Both the position numbers and the translations under genes were made by a program. A DNA stretch of 64,000 bases from Rhizobacter terrae (GTDB lineage Bacteria > Pseudomonadota > Gammaproteobacteria > Burkholderiales > Burkholderiaceae_C). Below, piece after piece: positions 34,304 through 45,205 of the stretch. The stretch lies in NCBI RefSeq assembly GCF_003852895.1, contig NZ_QUSW01000007.1, positions 115,140 to 179,139 of the forward strand, read 5' to 3'. The notes beneath the pieces are model-generated. The model was given only the letters and a program-made list of their open reading frames with translations, made no database searches and was not told the DNA's origin. How positions within the stretch are numbered: position 1 is the first letter of the stretch; each line of letters starts with the position of its first letter.

Positions 34304-35302
34304 TCACAGCGCGCCGACGAACGCCCGGCGGATGGCGCGCCCGCATTCGACCGACTCCACGTAGGCCTTGGGCTTGCGGTCGTGGCGCGAGACGATGCCG
34401 TAGAAGCGCTGGTCGGCCGAGATCCACGGATAGAAGCCGAACAGCCCCGGGCTGGAATACGCCTCGACGCGCCCCGGCGTGGGCGTCTCGACCCAATGGT
34501 TGTACGAGTAGCTCCACGGCTCGCCCAGCGGTTCGACGGGCGAGCTGATGGCCTCGCGCGGGCAGGTGGCCGGCTGGGCGCAGACGGCGTCTTCCCCCAG
34601 GTGCGAGCCGATGACCAGCTCGCGCCGCAGCATGCGCTGCAGGAAGGGCGCGTAGCTGGCGGCGCTGCCCTTCATGCCGCCGGCGAGCTGCACGTCCAGC
34701 TTGGCCATGTCCAGGCGCTCGTCCAGGTGCAGCACGCTGCGCATCTCCTGCATCAAGGCCGGGGCGTCCAGCGCACCCAGGCCCATGTCGATGGCGGCAA
34801 TCTTCTGGTCGTGCCCGCCCTGGTAGACGAAGCGGCCCTGCGTGTCCGGGTTGGGCGACGGATCCGCGTCGCCCTTGAAGCCGGCCTTCATGCACGCGCC
34901 GACCGTGCGCTGGCCGATGCAGCGGAACTGGTGGAAGTCGGTGTAGCCCGAGGTGAAGCGCAGCCCATTGAGCAGCGAGGCGTCGGCCTTCACGGCGGAG
35001 ATGCCCTTCTTCTCCAGCACGTAGGCGCCGAACACCCACTTCGAGGCGGAGGCGATGGCGAACTCGCTGTTGGCGGTGACGTGGCCGCGGCCCGTCGAGC
35101 CGCTGGCGATCACGCCGCTCGCATCGCCGATCTCCCAGTAGAAGTCGCCCATGCGCGAGGCCAAGCAGGCTGGGTTGGCTGTCGCAGCGGCATGGGCGGC
35201 CTGGCTCGCGCGCTGGAACTTGTCGGCGGCTGCGGCATGGCTGGCGCCGGCCATGCTACAGGCCAGAAGGAGCAGGTGGGTGATCAGCTTGGAGGTGCGC
35301 AT
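34304..35302 (-). CDS. Exported serine hydrolase (beta-lactamase/DD-peptidase fold)
   Basis: A 332-residue protein with signal peptide MRTSKLITHLLLLACSMAGASHAAA. The SxxK motif is SASK in FAIASASKWVFGAYVLEKKG. Cysteines (CLAS, FRCIGQ, GACMKA, VCAQPATCPRE, VECGRA) suggest disulfides in the periplasm. It is similar in type to EstB-like proteins, but the second and third motifs are hard to place. It is a single gene convergent with the TPR gene. Confidence 0.72.
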   Translation of the reverse strand: MRTSKLITHLLLLACSMAGASHAAAADKFQRASQAAHAAATANPACLASRMGDFYWEIGDASGVIASGSTGRGHVTANSEFAIASASKWVFGAYVLEKKGISAVKADASLLNGLRFTSGYTDFHQFRCIGQRTVGACMKAGFKGDADPSPNPDTQGRFVYQGGHDQKIAAIDMGLGALDAPALMQEMRSVLHLDERLDMAKLDVQLAGGMKGSAASYAPFLQRMLRRELVIGSHLGEDAVCAQPATCPREAISSPVEPLGEPWSYSYNHWVETPTPGRVEAYSSPGLFGFYPWISADQRFYGIVSRHDRKPKAYVESVECGRAIRRAFVGAL

Positions 35303-35486
35303 GCGGTCACGGTGCGAGTCGCAATGAACCCACTGTAGCCAGGGCTGTTCCGGGTTTTGATTGCCCTGGTGTAAACCCCCGTTTCTGCCCGACACGTCCG
35401 CGCGAGAGCGGAGACATCGTGTTTCAAGGGGCCATGCCGATGGCGCTACCCTGCGCCTCCCCTGCATTTCCTCGAGCGCTGTTTCC

Positions 35487-36179
35487 ATGCTCGCTGCCTC
35501 TTTCAAGCCCGTCGCCTTCAACCCCTATGGCAGCCGCCGCAAGCCGCGCCGCGTGCCGCGCTGGCTGGTCCTGCTGCTCATTGGGCTGGGGGCGGGCGCC
35601 GCGGGCGTGCTGTTCGTGCAGGAGCGCTACCTGCCGCCGCGGCTGTCCGCCGGCGAGACCGCCAGCCTGCGTGCATCCTTCGAGCGCGCCGAGTCCGAGC
35701 GCCAGCGCCTGAGCAACGATTTGCAAGAAACCGCAAGGCAATTGCACGTGGCGCTGGCCGACAAGAAGGCCCTGGCCGACGAGCTGGCCGGCTCGCGCCA
35801 GAGCGCGGACCGTCTGCGCGAAAGCGTGGGCGCGCTGGCCGCGGCGCTGCCGCCCGACCCGCGCGGCGGTGCCGTGCAGGTGCGTGCGGCAAAGTTCAAT
35901 GCCGAGTCTGGCTCGTTGCACTACGACGCGGTGCTGTCGCGCGACCGCGGTGCGTCGCGGCCACTGGCAGGCGTGCTCCAGCTGGTGGTGAGCGGCAGCC
36001 GGCATGGCACCACGTCCACCGTGAAGCTGCAGCCCGTGGCCGTGCAGGTCGGCAGTGTCGAGAGCGTGCGCGGCGCACTGCCGCTGCCCGAAGGCTTCGA
36101 CCCGCAGCAGGTGACGCTGCAGGTGCTCGACAAGCCCGATGGCCGCCAGCTGGGCATGCGCGTGCTCAACGTGAAGTGA
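35487..36179 (+). CDS. Membrane-anchored coiled-coil protein
   Basis: A 230-residue protein with a basic N-terminus (GSRRKPRRVPRW), one TM helix (LVLLLIGLGAGAAGVLFV, about 27-45), a coiled coil (ASLRASFERAESERQRLSNDLQETARQLHVALADKKALADELAGSRQSADRLRESV, about 65-115) and a C-terminal beta domain ending TLQVLDKPDGRQLGMRVLNVK. This layout matches the DUF6776-type inner-membrane proteins of Burkholderiales; function unknown. Confidence 0.68.
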   Translation: MLAASFKPVAFNPYGSRRKPRRVPRWLVLLLIGLGAGAAGVLFVQERYLPPRLSAGETASLRASFERAESERQRLSNDLQETARQLHVALADKKALADELAGSRQSADRLRESVGALAAALPPDPRGGAVQVRAAKFNAESGSLHYDAVLSRDRGASRPLAGVLQLVVSGSRHGTTSTVKLQPVAVQVGSVESVRGALPLPEGFDPQQVTLQVLDKPDGRQLGMRVLNVK

Positions 36180-36210
36180 GGGTGTAACTGCTGCGCGGGA
36201 GAATCCGCGC

Positions 36211-36966
36211 ATGACCCATCCTTTGCTTGAGCGGCTGGACCGCATCGGTGACTCCCTCTCGTGCCGGCCCGGCGTGCTGGCCCTGCTGGGCGTCGGTTCC
36301 TGCGGCACCGAGACGCACCGGCTGGACGACTGGTCGGACCTGGACTTCTTCGTCGTGGTCGAGCCTGGCGCCAAGGCCCGCTTCATCGACGACCTCGGCT
36401 GGTTGTCGGATGCGCATCCCCTGGCCTGGCACTTCCGCAACACCGCCGATGGCCACAAGGCCTTGATGGCCGACGGCGTGTTCTGCGAGTTCGCGGTGTT
36501 CGAGCCGAAGGAGATGGATGCCGTGCCGCGTTTGTCCGCGCGCGTGGTGTGGAAGCGCGATGACGTCGGCGACGACATCGTCGAGTACGGCAAGCTGCCC
36601 ACGCCGCCGGGTTCGCAAGGCGAGACCTGGATCGTTGGTGAAGCGCTGAGCTGCCTCCTGGTGGGCCTGCTGCGCTGGCACCGGGGCGAGCGCATGAGCG
36701 CCGCGCGCTTCGTGCAGAGCTACGCGCTGGACCGGCTCATCGAGCTGGATGCGCTGCGCAACTCGCCGGCGCCGGGCGACGTGTTCAGCGTGGACCGCCG
36801 CATCGAGAAGCGCCAGCCCGAACTCGCCGCCTTGCTGCCGCAGCTGGTGCCGGGCTACCTCCACACGCCGTCGGCGGCGCTGGCGATGCTCGACGCGCTG
36901 GCATCGCGCGGCGCGGTGCTGGACCCGACGGCCGAAGCGATGGTGCGGCGCCTCGCGAAGACCTGA
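36211..36966 (+). CDS. Nucleotidyltransferase-fold protein
   Basis: A 251-residue protein. The motif GVGSCGTETHRLDDWSDLDFFVVVEPG supplies G-S and the paired Asp of SDLDF, as in the minimal nucleotidyltransferase and lincosamide adenylyltransferase (Lnu/LinB-like) families. The C-terminal half is helical. Resistance function cannot be claimed. It sits alone between the coiled-coil protein and a hydroxylase. Confidence 0.75.
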   Translation: MTHPLLERLDRIGDSLSCRPGVLALLGVGSCGTETHRLDDWSDLDFFVVVEPGAKARFIDDLGWLSDAHPLAWHFRNTADGHKALMADGVFCEFAVFEPKEMDAVPRLSARVVWKRDDVGDDIVEYGKLPTPPGSQGETWIVGEALSCLLVGLLRWHRGERMSAARFVQSYALDRLIELDALRNSPAPGDVFSVDRRIEKRQPELAALLPQLVPGYLHTPSAALAMLDALASRGAVLDPTAEAMVRRLAKT

Positions 36967-37086
36967 TGCGCAGGGAGGGTCAAGCGCAGCGGACCCACGC
37001 AAATTGACGATGGCCGCGAACTCGCGCAATCTGCCAGCAACACGCCGGCCGCACAATGCCTTTCCCGACGCAGCGTTGGTCCCTTC

Positions 37087-38040
37087 ATGAACCAGCTCGA
37101 CAAGTTCCTGTTGTTCGTTGCCGTCCCCGGCGTGGCCTTGGTGTCGCTGGTCGAGGCCTTCGTGCTGTCGCGGCGGCGGGCCTACGACTGGCGCGCAATG
37201 GCGGTGTCGATGTTCGACCTCTTCGCCCGTGTGGGCGTGCAGATCGTGATGCCGCTGTCGCTGGCCGCGCCCATCATCACCTGGGCCTACATGCACCGGC
37301 TAGGCAACGTCCCGCTGGACAACGCCACCGCATTCATCGCGCTCTTCCTGGGCCAGGAGTTCTGCTACTACTGGTTCCACCGCGCGGCACACCGCGTGCG
37401 CTGGTTCTGGTGCAACCATGCCGTGCACCATTCGCCCAATGAGCTGAACCTGAGCGCGGCCTACCGCATCGGCATGTTCGGGAGGCTCACGGGCAACGCG
37501 CTCTTCTATGCGCCGCTGGTGTGGCTGGGCTTTCCGGCGAAGGTGGTGTTCGAAGTGCTGTCGCTGAACCTGCTGTACCAGTTCTGGATCCACGCGACCT
37601 GGATTCCGAAGCTCGGCTGGCTGGAAGGCATCCTGAACACGCCCTCGGCGCATCGCGTGCACCATGCCGCCAACCTCGACTACCTGGATGCCAACTACGG
37701 CGGCGTGCTGCTGGTGTTCGACCGCCTCTTCGGCACCTACACGCCCGAGCGCGACGACCTGCCGTGCCGCTACGGCCTGGTCACGCCGCTGACCACCTAC
37801 AACCCGCTGCGCATCGAGTTCCACCAGTGGATGCAGCTCGTGCGCGACCTCGTCTCGGCGCGCAGCCTGCGCGCGGTGCTGGGTCATCTGTTCATGCCGC
37901 CGGGCTGGTCGCCCGACGGCAACGGCAGCACCACCGAAGACCTGCGCCGGCGGGCGCAGGGCGGGGCGGAAGCGGCAGGCGTGCATGCGCCGCACCCGCC
38001 TGCCGCCGTGTTGCCCCAAAGGGCGAACACCTCCGCCTGA
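37087..38040 (+). CDS. Fatty acid hydroxylase / sterol desaturase family protein
   Basis: A 317-residue membrane protein with His boxes HRAAH, HAVHH and HRVHH, three or four TM segments and AFIALFLGQEFCYYWFHR before box 1. It differs from the member at 23264 in spacing and has a Gly/Ala-rich cytoplasmic tail. Substrate unknown. Its stop TGA is followed directly by the TCA complement of the next gene's stop, so the two genes are end to end. Confidence 0.87.
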   Translation: MNQLDKFLLFVAVPGVALVSLVEAFVLSRRRAYDWRAMAVSMFDLFARVGVQIVMPLSLAAPIITWAYMHRLGNVPLDNATAFIALFLGQEFCYYWFHRAAHRVRWFWCNHAVHHSPNELNLSAAYRIGMFGRLTGNALFYAPLVWLGFPAKVVFEVLSLNLLYQFWIHATWIPKLGWLEGILNTPSAHRVHHAANLDYLDANYGGVLLVFDRLFGTYTPERDDLPCRYGLVTPLTTYNPLRIEFHQWMQLVRDLVSARSLRAVLGHLFMPPGWSPDGNGSTTEDLRRRAQGGAEAAGVHAPHPPAAVLPQRANTSA

Positions 38041-38940
38041 TCAGCCGGGCTGGCCGGACTGGAACAGCTTGGCCAGGCGGGCCTGGATCTGTTCGTGGTC
38101 CAGGTCTTCCTTGTGGGTGGAGACGAACCAGTTGTGGCCGAACGGGTCGGTGAGGCAGCCCGAGCGGTCGCCCCAGAACTGGTCGGCCATGGGCATCAGC
38201 ACCTTGGCACCGGCCTTGACCGCGCGCTCGAAGACGGCATCGGCATCCGGCACAAAGAGCACGGCGCTCGACGCTGAGCCGCCCAGGGCGAGCGGGCCCT
38301 TGGAGCCCATGTCCAGGCGCTCTTCGGTGAGCATGAAGTGCGCGGGGCCGACCTTCAGCTCGGAGTGCAGCACCGCACCGGTCGGGTCGTTCAGGCGCAC
38401 CAGCAGCTCGGCGCCGAACACGCGCTGGTAGTAGGCGATGGCGTCGTCCGCACCGCGCACCACCAGGTAGGGCGTGGCGCCGCTGGGCGTCGGCACGGCC
38501 TGGACGGCGGTCTTGGCGGCCTGGCTCGCGATCTGTGCGCGCAGCTGTTCTTCCTGGGCGCGAAGTTCCGGCGTGAACTCCTCGCCGAAGTCGTCGGCCT
38601 CGAACACCTGGCGGATTTCCACTTCGGTCTCGCCTTCCATCGGGTTGGGGCAACGCTTGACCCATTCGATGGCTTCTTCCAGCGACTTCACCTGCCACAG
38701 CCAGAAGCCCGCCACCAGTTCCTTGGTCTCGGCGAACGGACCGTCGACGACCGAGCGCTTGCTGCCGGAGAAGCGCACCCGTGCGCCCTTGCTGCTGGGC
38801 TGCAGGCCTTCGCCGGCCAGCATCACGCCGGCCTTGACCAGCTCCTCGTTGAACTTGCCCATGTCGGCCAGCAGTTTCTCGTTGGGCAGGACGCCGGCTT
38901 CGCTGTTCTTGTCTGCCTTGATGATGACCATGAATCGCAT
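38041..38940 (-). CDS. YCII (DGPF)-domain and VOC (PhnB-like) fusion protein
   Basis: A 299-residue two-domain protein. Residues 1-115 are a YCII/DGPF domain (MRFMVIIKADKNSEAGVLP, SVVDGPFAETKELVAGFWLW). Residues about 140-275 are a vicinal-oxygen-chelate domain of the PhnB type (YLVVRGADDAIAYYQRVFGAELLVRL, DQFWGDRSGCLTDPFGHNWFVST). Each domain exists separately near ECF sigma genes in many bacteria; no sigma factor is here. CGGAGG precedes the ATG at 38940. The enzymatic role is unknown. Confidence 0.85.
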   Translation of the reverse strand: MRFMVIIKADKNSEAGVLPNEKLLADMGKFNEELVKAGVMLAGEGLQPSSKGARVRFSGSKRSVVDGPFAETKELVAGFWLWQVKSLEEAIEWVKRCPNPMEGETEVEIRQVFEADDFGEEFTPELRAQEEQLRAQIASQAAKTAVQAVPTPSGATPYLVVRGADDAIAYYQRVFGAELLVRLNDPTGAVLHSELKVGPAHFMLTEERLDMGSKGPLALGGSASSAVLFVPDADAVFERAVKAGAKVLMPMADQFWGDRSGCLTDPFGHNWFVSTHKEDLDHEQIQARLAKLFQSGQPG

Positions 38941-39044
38941 GTCGAACCTCCGTTGGGTTGGATGAAGAAGAGCTTGCTGCTCATTTCCACGACGAAGCAG
39001 ACTCGGCAGGATCGACATCCTGTCGCTGTGAATTTGTAACCGGC

Positions 39045-40311
39045 TCAGAAAACCGTGCCGTCGCTGTCGACTTTCACGGGCGGCGTGCCGCCGCGCTTGT
39101 CTGCTGCCAGGGCGCGCCCGGCGGCCCAGGTGCCGCCTTCCAGGATGCAGGCCAGCGGCAGGTCCGCCCGGCCCAGTGCCTCACGCACCAGCGGCGCCAT
39201 CTCGTCGATGAGTGCGACGGTGAGCGCACGCCATTCGACGATCCATTCATCGCCCGGGGTGAAGCTGCGCGACGCGTAGCCGCCATCCAGCGGCACCAGC
39301 ACGCCGCCGTCGATCAGCAGCCCGCCGTTGCGGTACTCGGGCAGGGCGGTGAGTTCGTCAAGGTCCGTCACCTGCACGCCACCCCACTCGAAGGGCTCGA
39401 GCAGCGAGTAGGTCAGCCACTGCGAGAGCTTGTGGAAGGGCACGCGGCCCTCGCTCGCGCCATGGCCGCCGGCATGCGGGTGCAGCCACACGTCGCCCAG
39501 GGGCACCCCGTCCAGCGACTGGCCGCTGGGCCAGATGCCGCTGAAGGCATCCAGCAGGCTGCCCAGGATGCGCGAGGCCTTGATGTGGTGGTGCCGCTGC
39601 GAGCCCACCGTGGGCCGGTGGTGGCGCAGCTTGGGCGCATGGGCGTGGTGGGTCAGCGCATCGAACAGATGGCCGGGCTGGCCGATGGAGGTGAAGATCT
39701 CCGGCAGGCTTCGCAGCGCCTCGCCCAGCCGGCGCATGAGCGCGGCGCGCCCATCCAGGCCCACCAGCGGATTGCCCTCGCTCACCTGGAAGATGTCGGC
39801 CAGCGCCTGCGTGTTCAGCCGCAGCAGCGCAGCGGCGTCGACACGGTAGGGGTCGCCTGCGTCAGAGGAAAAGCGCCCGGCCATGAAGGCGCGGAAGCTC
39901 GCCACGGCCAGGCCTTCGGAGCGCGTGTAGCTGCGGCCGTCCTCGGTGAACTTCCAGTCCGGGCCGGCGCCGGCGTCCAGCAGCACGCTCACCAGCGTGA
40001 GGTCGATGTGCGAGCGGGCCACCGCCACCGTGCTGCGGTCGCGCAGGTGAGCATCCAGCCCGGCCTTGCGGTCCACGCCGCCGGCCTCGAAGTGCCGCCA
40101 GCGGCTGTGGTACGGGATGGCGAGCGTCGGGTAGCGTTCGCGGGTGACCTTGGCGACGAGGTCGGCGACGGCCGGCAGTCGAGAGCGGTCGATGCGGAAA
40201 TGCGGCGAGGTGCCCTCGCTCACGGCCCGCGCGATCGATGCGCAGCGCTCGCGCACCGTGGCGGGTGAACGCAGGATCCGCACCGCTTCGTGCAGTGCGC
40301 CGCTGGCAGTG

Positions 40312-40319
<8 letters not shown>
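39045..40319 (-). CDS. URC4/Urg3 family protein (DUF1688), uracil catabolism
   Basis: A 424-residue protein. It overlaps the upstream URC1-like gene by eight bases and has the DUF1688 pattern (ASIARAVSEGTSPHFRIDRSRLPAVADLVAKVTRERYPTLAIPYHSRWRHFEAGGVDR; EVSEGNPLVGLDGRAALMRRLGEAL; TVGSQRHHHIKASRILGSLLDAFSGIWPSG). In the yeast Lachancea kluyveri URC4 is required to degrade uracil through the URC pathway; its exact reaction is not established to my knowledge. It is translationally coupled to URC1. Confidence 0.85.
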
Positions 40320-41577
<1,258 letters not shown>

Positions 41578-41664
41578 GCGAGGTGCTCCGGTGACCTGGG
41601 CCACTATAGACCTCGCCGGCCGCGGAGTCATCCGGGGCCGGCGGACGGCGCATGCCGTCTGGCG

Positions 41665-42645
41665 TCAGACGGCCAGGGCGAGCGTCGCGTCGTCGATGCG
41701 GGCCAGCACTTCGGGCGTGAGCTTGGGAATCACGGCCGCCGCGCCGAGGTTGCTTTGCAGCTGGCTCAGCTTCGATGCGCCGGTGATGACCGTGCTCACC
41801 CGCGGGTTCTTCGCCACCCAGGCAATGGCCAGCTGCGACACGCTGCAGCCCAGATCCGCCGCGATGGTCTCCAGCTTGCCGACGGCCGCGTTCTTGGCGT
41901 CATCGGTCAGGCTCTTCTCCAGGAAGCCCATGCCCTTCATCGCGCCGCGGCTGTCGCCGGGGATGCCGTTCCTGTATTTGCCGGTGAGCAGGCCGCTGGC
42001 CAGCGGGCTCCAGGTGGTCAGGCCCAGGCCGATGTCCTCGTACAGCCGCGCGTACTCTTCCTCGACGCGCTTGCGGTGGAAGAGGTGGTACTGCGGCTGC
42101 TCCATCACCGGCTTGTGCAGGTGGTGGCATTCGGCGATGTCCCAGGCGGCGCGGATGTCGGCCGCGCTCCACTCGCTGGTGCCCCAGTACAAGGCCTTGC
42201 CGCGGTTGATCATGTCGCTCATCGCCCACACGGTCTCTTCGATGGGCGTGTGCGGGTCGGGGCGGTGGCAGTAGACGAGGTCGATGAAGTCCAGCCCGAA
42301 GCGCTTGAGCGAGCCATCGATGGCCTGCGTGAGGTACTTGCGGTTGAGGGTGTCCTTGCGGTTGATCGCATCGCCTTCGCGATCGAGGCCCCAGAAGAAC
42401 TTGGTGGACACGACGTAGTTCAGCCGTGGCCACTTGAGCGCGCGGAGCGCCGCGCCCATCACCTCTTCGCTCTTGCCGCCGGCATAGGCCTCGGCGTTGT
42501 CGAAGAAGTTGACCCCGGCATCGAAGGCCGCGGCCATCATCTCCTGGGCTGCGCCTTCATTGACCTGGTTGTGATAAGTCACCCAGGAGCCGAGCGACAA
42601 CTCGCTCACCTTCAGGCCGCTGCGGCCCAGACGTCGGTAGTTCAT
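41665..42645 (-). CDS. Aldo/keto reductase, voltage-gated K+ channel beta-subunit type
   Basis: A 326-residue TIM barrel. Catalytic residues are visible in [18 protein letters not shown] (Asp, Tyr), VVSTKFFWG (Lys) and [13 protein letters not shown] (His). NADPH-binding elements are [14 protein letters not shown] near the end. The [19 protein letters not shown] stretch is typical of the KCNAB/YghZ branch. Substrate unknown. The start is the ATG at 42645. Confidence 0.88.
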   Translation of the reverse strand: MNYRRLGRSGLKVSELSLGSWVTYHNQVNEGAAQEMMAAAFDAGVNFFDNAEAYAGGKSEEVMGAALRALKWPRLNYVVSTKFFWGLDREGDAINRKDTLNRKYLTQAIDGSLKRFGLDFIDLVYCHRPDPHTPIEETVWAMSDMINRGKALYWGTSEWSAADIRAAWDIAECHHLHKPVMEQPQYHLFHRKRVEEEYARLYEDIGLGLTTWSPLASGLLTGKYRNGIPGDSRGAMKGMGFLEKSLTDDAKNAAVGKLETIAADLGCSVSQLAIAWVAKNPRVSTVITGASKLSQLQSNLGAAAVIPKLTPEVLARIDDATLALAV

Positions 42646-42804
42646 GGTGAAAACTTTTTGGGTTGGTTGGGCTTGTGGCTTAGGCATGTTAGCCACGCGA
42701 GGGGAACCGTTCAGCGCCTGGATTGCACCGCTTGGCCAGTCTCCGCACAGCCGACAGGGCCTTCCTGGCTTTTCATGCGGGTCCCGCTTGGTTATCGTTC
42801 GCGA

Positions 42805-43563
42805 GTGAAGCCGTACCAGATCGTTTTTGCCTTTCCCTTCGCCCTGGCCTTTGGCCTGGCGGCGCATGCAGGCATTTCCCGTGGCGTGAAGCTCGTGCTG
42901 TGGGCGTGGTCGCCGCTGGCGACAGGCGAGCCCGAGGCTGCCACCTACGACCGCCGGGTCTACCACTCCGCCGAGAAACGCATGATGCAGGTCGCTGGCG
43001 CGGCAGCCCTGAGCGGCTTGCCCTGGCTCGTTGGCCTGGCCGGCGGCGGCGCCTTGTGGTGGTGGCTGGGCGTGCTGGCATTGGCCGCCGTGGCCGCCTT
43101 CGACGTGCTGTCCTGGGAGCGCGTGGCCGTCAGCGGGCATTACCTGTGGTTCCAGCGGGGTTTTCGCGGCAAGGTCCACCAGGTGGCGATGGAGAACATC
43201 CGCGACGGCAGCATCGAGGAGACCGACGTCCGCGGCTTCACGCTGCGCCATGGCACCCACAACCGGCTGGTGCGGCTGAACGTGCGGCTGAGCGACAAGC
43301 GCGTCGTGGCCTTGCCGAAGACCGATGGCTACGGCGGACTGGAATCCGTCGAATCGGTGAGCAACTACCTGCGCATGCGGCTGCAGCAACTGCGCGACCA
43401 GGAGACCCAGCGCGGTCGCCGCGCGCTCAAGTCGCAGCTGGACCTGCCGCCATCGGATGAACCTGTGGAGCCACCATCCAAGGACGATGACGCGCTGCAG
43501 CGCGACCTGGCCCGCTTGCGGCTGGTGGCGGCCCAAGGCTCCAACAAGCGCCCGTCGCACTGA
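42805..43563 (+). CDS. Membrane protein of unknown function
   Basis: About 252 residues. An N-terminal hydrophobic segment ([17 protein letters not shown]), a hydrophobic hairpin ([37 protein letters not shown]), then a PH-like strand region ([34 protein letters not shown]) and a charged C-terminal tail. No family recognised. The start is either this GTG or the ATG at 42775; the frame stays open far upstream only as a shadow of the URC1 and reductase genes on the other strand. Confidence 0.6.
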   Translation: MKPYQIVFAFPFALAFGLAAHAGISRGVKLVLWAWSPLATGEPEAATYDRRVYHSAEKRMMQVAGAAALSGLPWLVGLAGGGALWWWLGVLALAAVAAFDVLSWERVAVSGHYLWFQRGFRGKVHQVAMENIRDGSIEETDVRGFTLRHGTHNRLVRLNVRLSDKRVVALPKTDGYGGLESVESVSNYLRMRLQQLRDQETQRGRRALKSQLDLPPSDEPVEPPSKDDDALQRDLARLRLVAAQGSNKRPSH

Positions 43564-43655
43564 TCGGCCAGCGAACGCAGTTCGCACCGGAGGTCCACCT
43601 CGAGGCCCTTCTCTTTGGGGTGTGCCCGCCGCAAGGCCGATGGGAGAATGGATTG

Positions 43656-45080
43656 ATGAACGCGCTGTACTCCACTCTCCCCGTGTCTCCCCTCGCTGAC
43701 CATGCCATCCACGTCGAGCGGCGTTCGCGCCTGGCGCAAGCCATGGCCGGCATGGGTGGTGGCGTCGCCATCATTCCCACCGCGAGCGAGCAGCTTCGCA
43801 ATGGTGACAGCGAATATCCCTACCGCTTCGACAGCCACTTCCACCACCTCACCGGCTTCGCCGAGCCCGACGCCTGGCTCGTGTTGCGCAGCGACGGGCG
43901 CAGCACCCTGTTCTGCCGCGACAAGGACATGGAGCGCGAGATCTGGGACGGCTTCCGCCTGGGCCCGCAGGCCGCGCCCGCGGTGCTGTGCGTGGACGAG
44001 GCCTGGCCCGTGGGTGAACTCGATGCGCGCATGCCCGGCCTGCTGGGCAACCAGCCGGCCGTGTGGTTTCCGTTCGGCATCCACGCACCACTGCCGCAGC
44101 GCATCGAGCATTGGCTGGCCACGGTGCGTGGACGTTCACGCGACGGTGTCGAATGCCCGTTCGTCCAGCGCGACCTGAACCTGCTGCTCGACGAGATGCG
44201 CCTCGTGAAGGACGAGGTGGAGATCGCCACCATGCGCCGCGCGGCGCAGATCAGCGCCGGTGCGCATGCCCGCGCGATGCGCTTTTGCGCTGACCGCTTC
44301 CGCCATGGCGCACCCGGTGTGCGCGAGTACGAGATCGAGGCCGAGCTGCTGCATGAATTCCGCCGCCATGGTGCGCACGGTCCGGCCTACACCAGCATCG
44401 TCGCGGCGGGCGCCAATGCCTGCGTGCTGCACTACGCGGCCGCCGACGCGCTGCTGCGCCGCGGCGAACTGTGCCTCATCGACGCGGGCTGCGAGTTCGA
44501 CGGCTACGCGAGCGACGTGACGCGCACCTTCCCGGCCGATGGCCGCTTCACCACCGCGCAGCGTGAGCTGTACGAGCTGGTGGTGCAGGCGCAGGTGGCG
44601 GCTGTTGCCGCCACGCGGCCCGGCGCACGCCAGCGCGATGCGCACAAGGCCGCGGTGGCCGTGCTCGCGCAAGGCATGCTGGACCTCGGCCTGCTCGATC
44701 GCAACAAGGTCGGCGACGTCGACAACGTGATCCGCACCGCGGCCTACCGCCAGTTCTACATGCACGGCACCGGCCACTGGATTGGCCGCGACGTGCACGA
44801 TGTAGGCGAGTACCTCTCGCTGGGCGAGCAGCCCTTCGAACATGCCGACGGCATGGGCGGCACCATCGTCAAGAAGCCCTCGCGCATCCTGGAGCCGGGC
44901 ATGGCCGTGACCATCGAACCCGGCATCTACGTGCGCCCGGCCGAAGGCGTTCCGCAGAAGTACTGGAACATCGGCATCCGCATCGAGGACGACGCGGTCA
45001 TCACCGCCAACGGCTGCGAGCTGATCTCGCGCGGCGTGCCCGTGGAGGCCACAGAAATCGAAGCGCTGATGCGAGGCTGA
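43656..45080 (+). CDS. pepP: Xaa-Pro aminopeptidase P
   Basis: A 474-residue pita-bread-fold enzyme of the M24B family. Metal ligands appear in [21 protein letters not shown] (two Asp), [16 protein letters not shown] (His), VTIEPGIYV (Glu) and [11 protein letters not shown] (Glu). The N-terminal domain includes [15 protein letters not shown]. It removes N-terminal residues before proline. GGGAG precedes the ATG. In many betaproteobacteria pepP is upstream of ubiH; here the UbiH-type gene is 10 kb away. Confidence 0.92.
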   Translation: MNALYSTLPVSPLADHAIHVERRSRLAQAMAGMGGGVAIIPTASEQLRNGDSEYPYRFDSHFHHLTGFAEPDAWLVLRSDGRSTLFCRDKDMEREIWDGFRLGPQAAPAVLCVDEAWPVGELDARMPGLLGNQPAVWFPFGIHAPLPQRIEHWLATVRGRSRDGVECPFVQRDLNLLLDEMRLVKDEVEIATMRRAAQISAGAHARAMRFCADRFRHGAPGVREYEIEAELLHEFRRHGAHGPAYTSIVAAGANACVLHYAAADALLRRGELCLIDAGCEFDGYASDVTRTFPADGRFTTAQRELYELVVQAQVAAVAATRPGARQRDAHKAAVAVLAQGMLDLGLLDRNKVGDVDNVIRTAAYRQFYMHGTGHWIGRDVHDVGEYLSLGEQPFEHADGMGGTIVKKPSRILEPGMAVTIEPGIYVRPAEGVPQKYWNIGIRIEDDAVITANGCELISRGVPVEATEIEALMRG

Positions 45081-45125
45081 AAGAGCGATGCCTCCGCAAG
45101 GTAGGCATCCCATCAAGCAACGCCC

Positions 45126-45191
45126 GCGGGACTGGCTTTGCCAGCCCGCAGGGTGGCGCCCAAGGGCCACGAAGGGGCCCCTGCGTGGCCC
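45126..45191. repeat. Two strong hairpins between convergent genes
   Basis: Hairpin 1 (45126-45149): GCGGG, bulged A, CTGGC, loop TTT, GCCAG, CCCGC. Hairpin 2 (45164-45191): arms GGGCCACG and CGTGGCCC around a loop that itself contains GGGGCCCC. Neither is followed by a T-run. They sit between the ends of pepP and the lipoprotein gene and may act as Rho-independent-like barriers or mRNA 3' ends for both. Confidence 0.4.
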
Positions 45192-45205
45192 CTGGGGCAG
45201 GAGCG

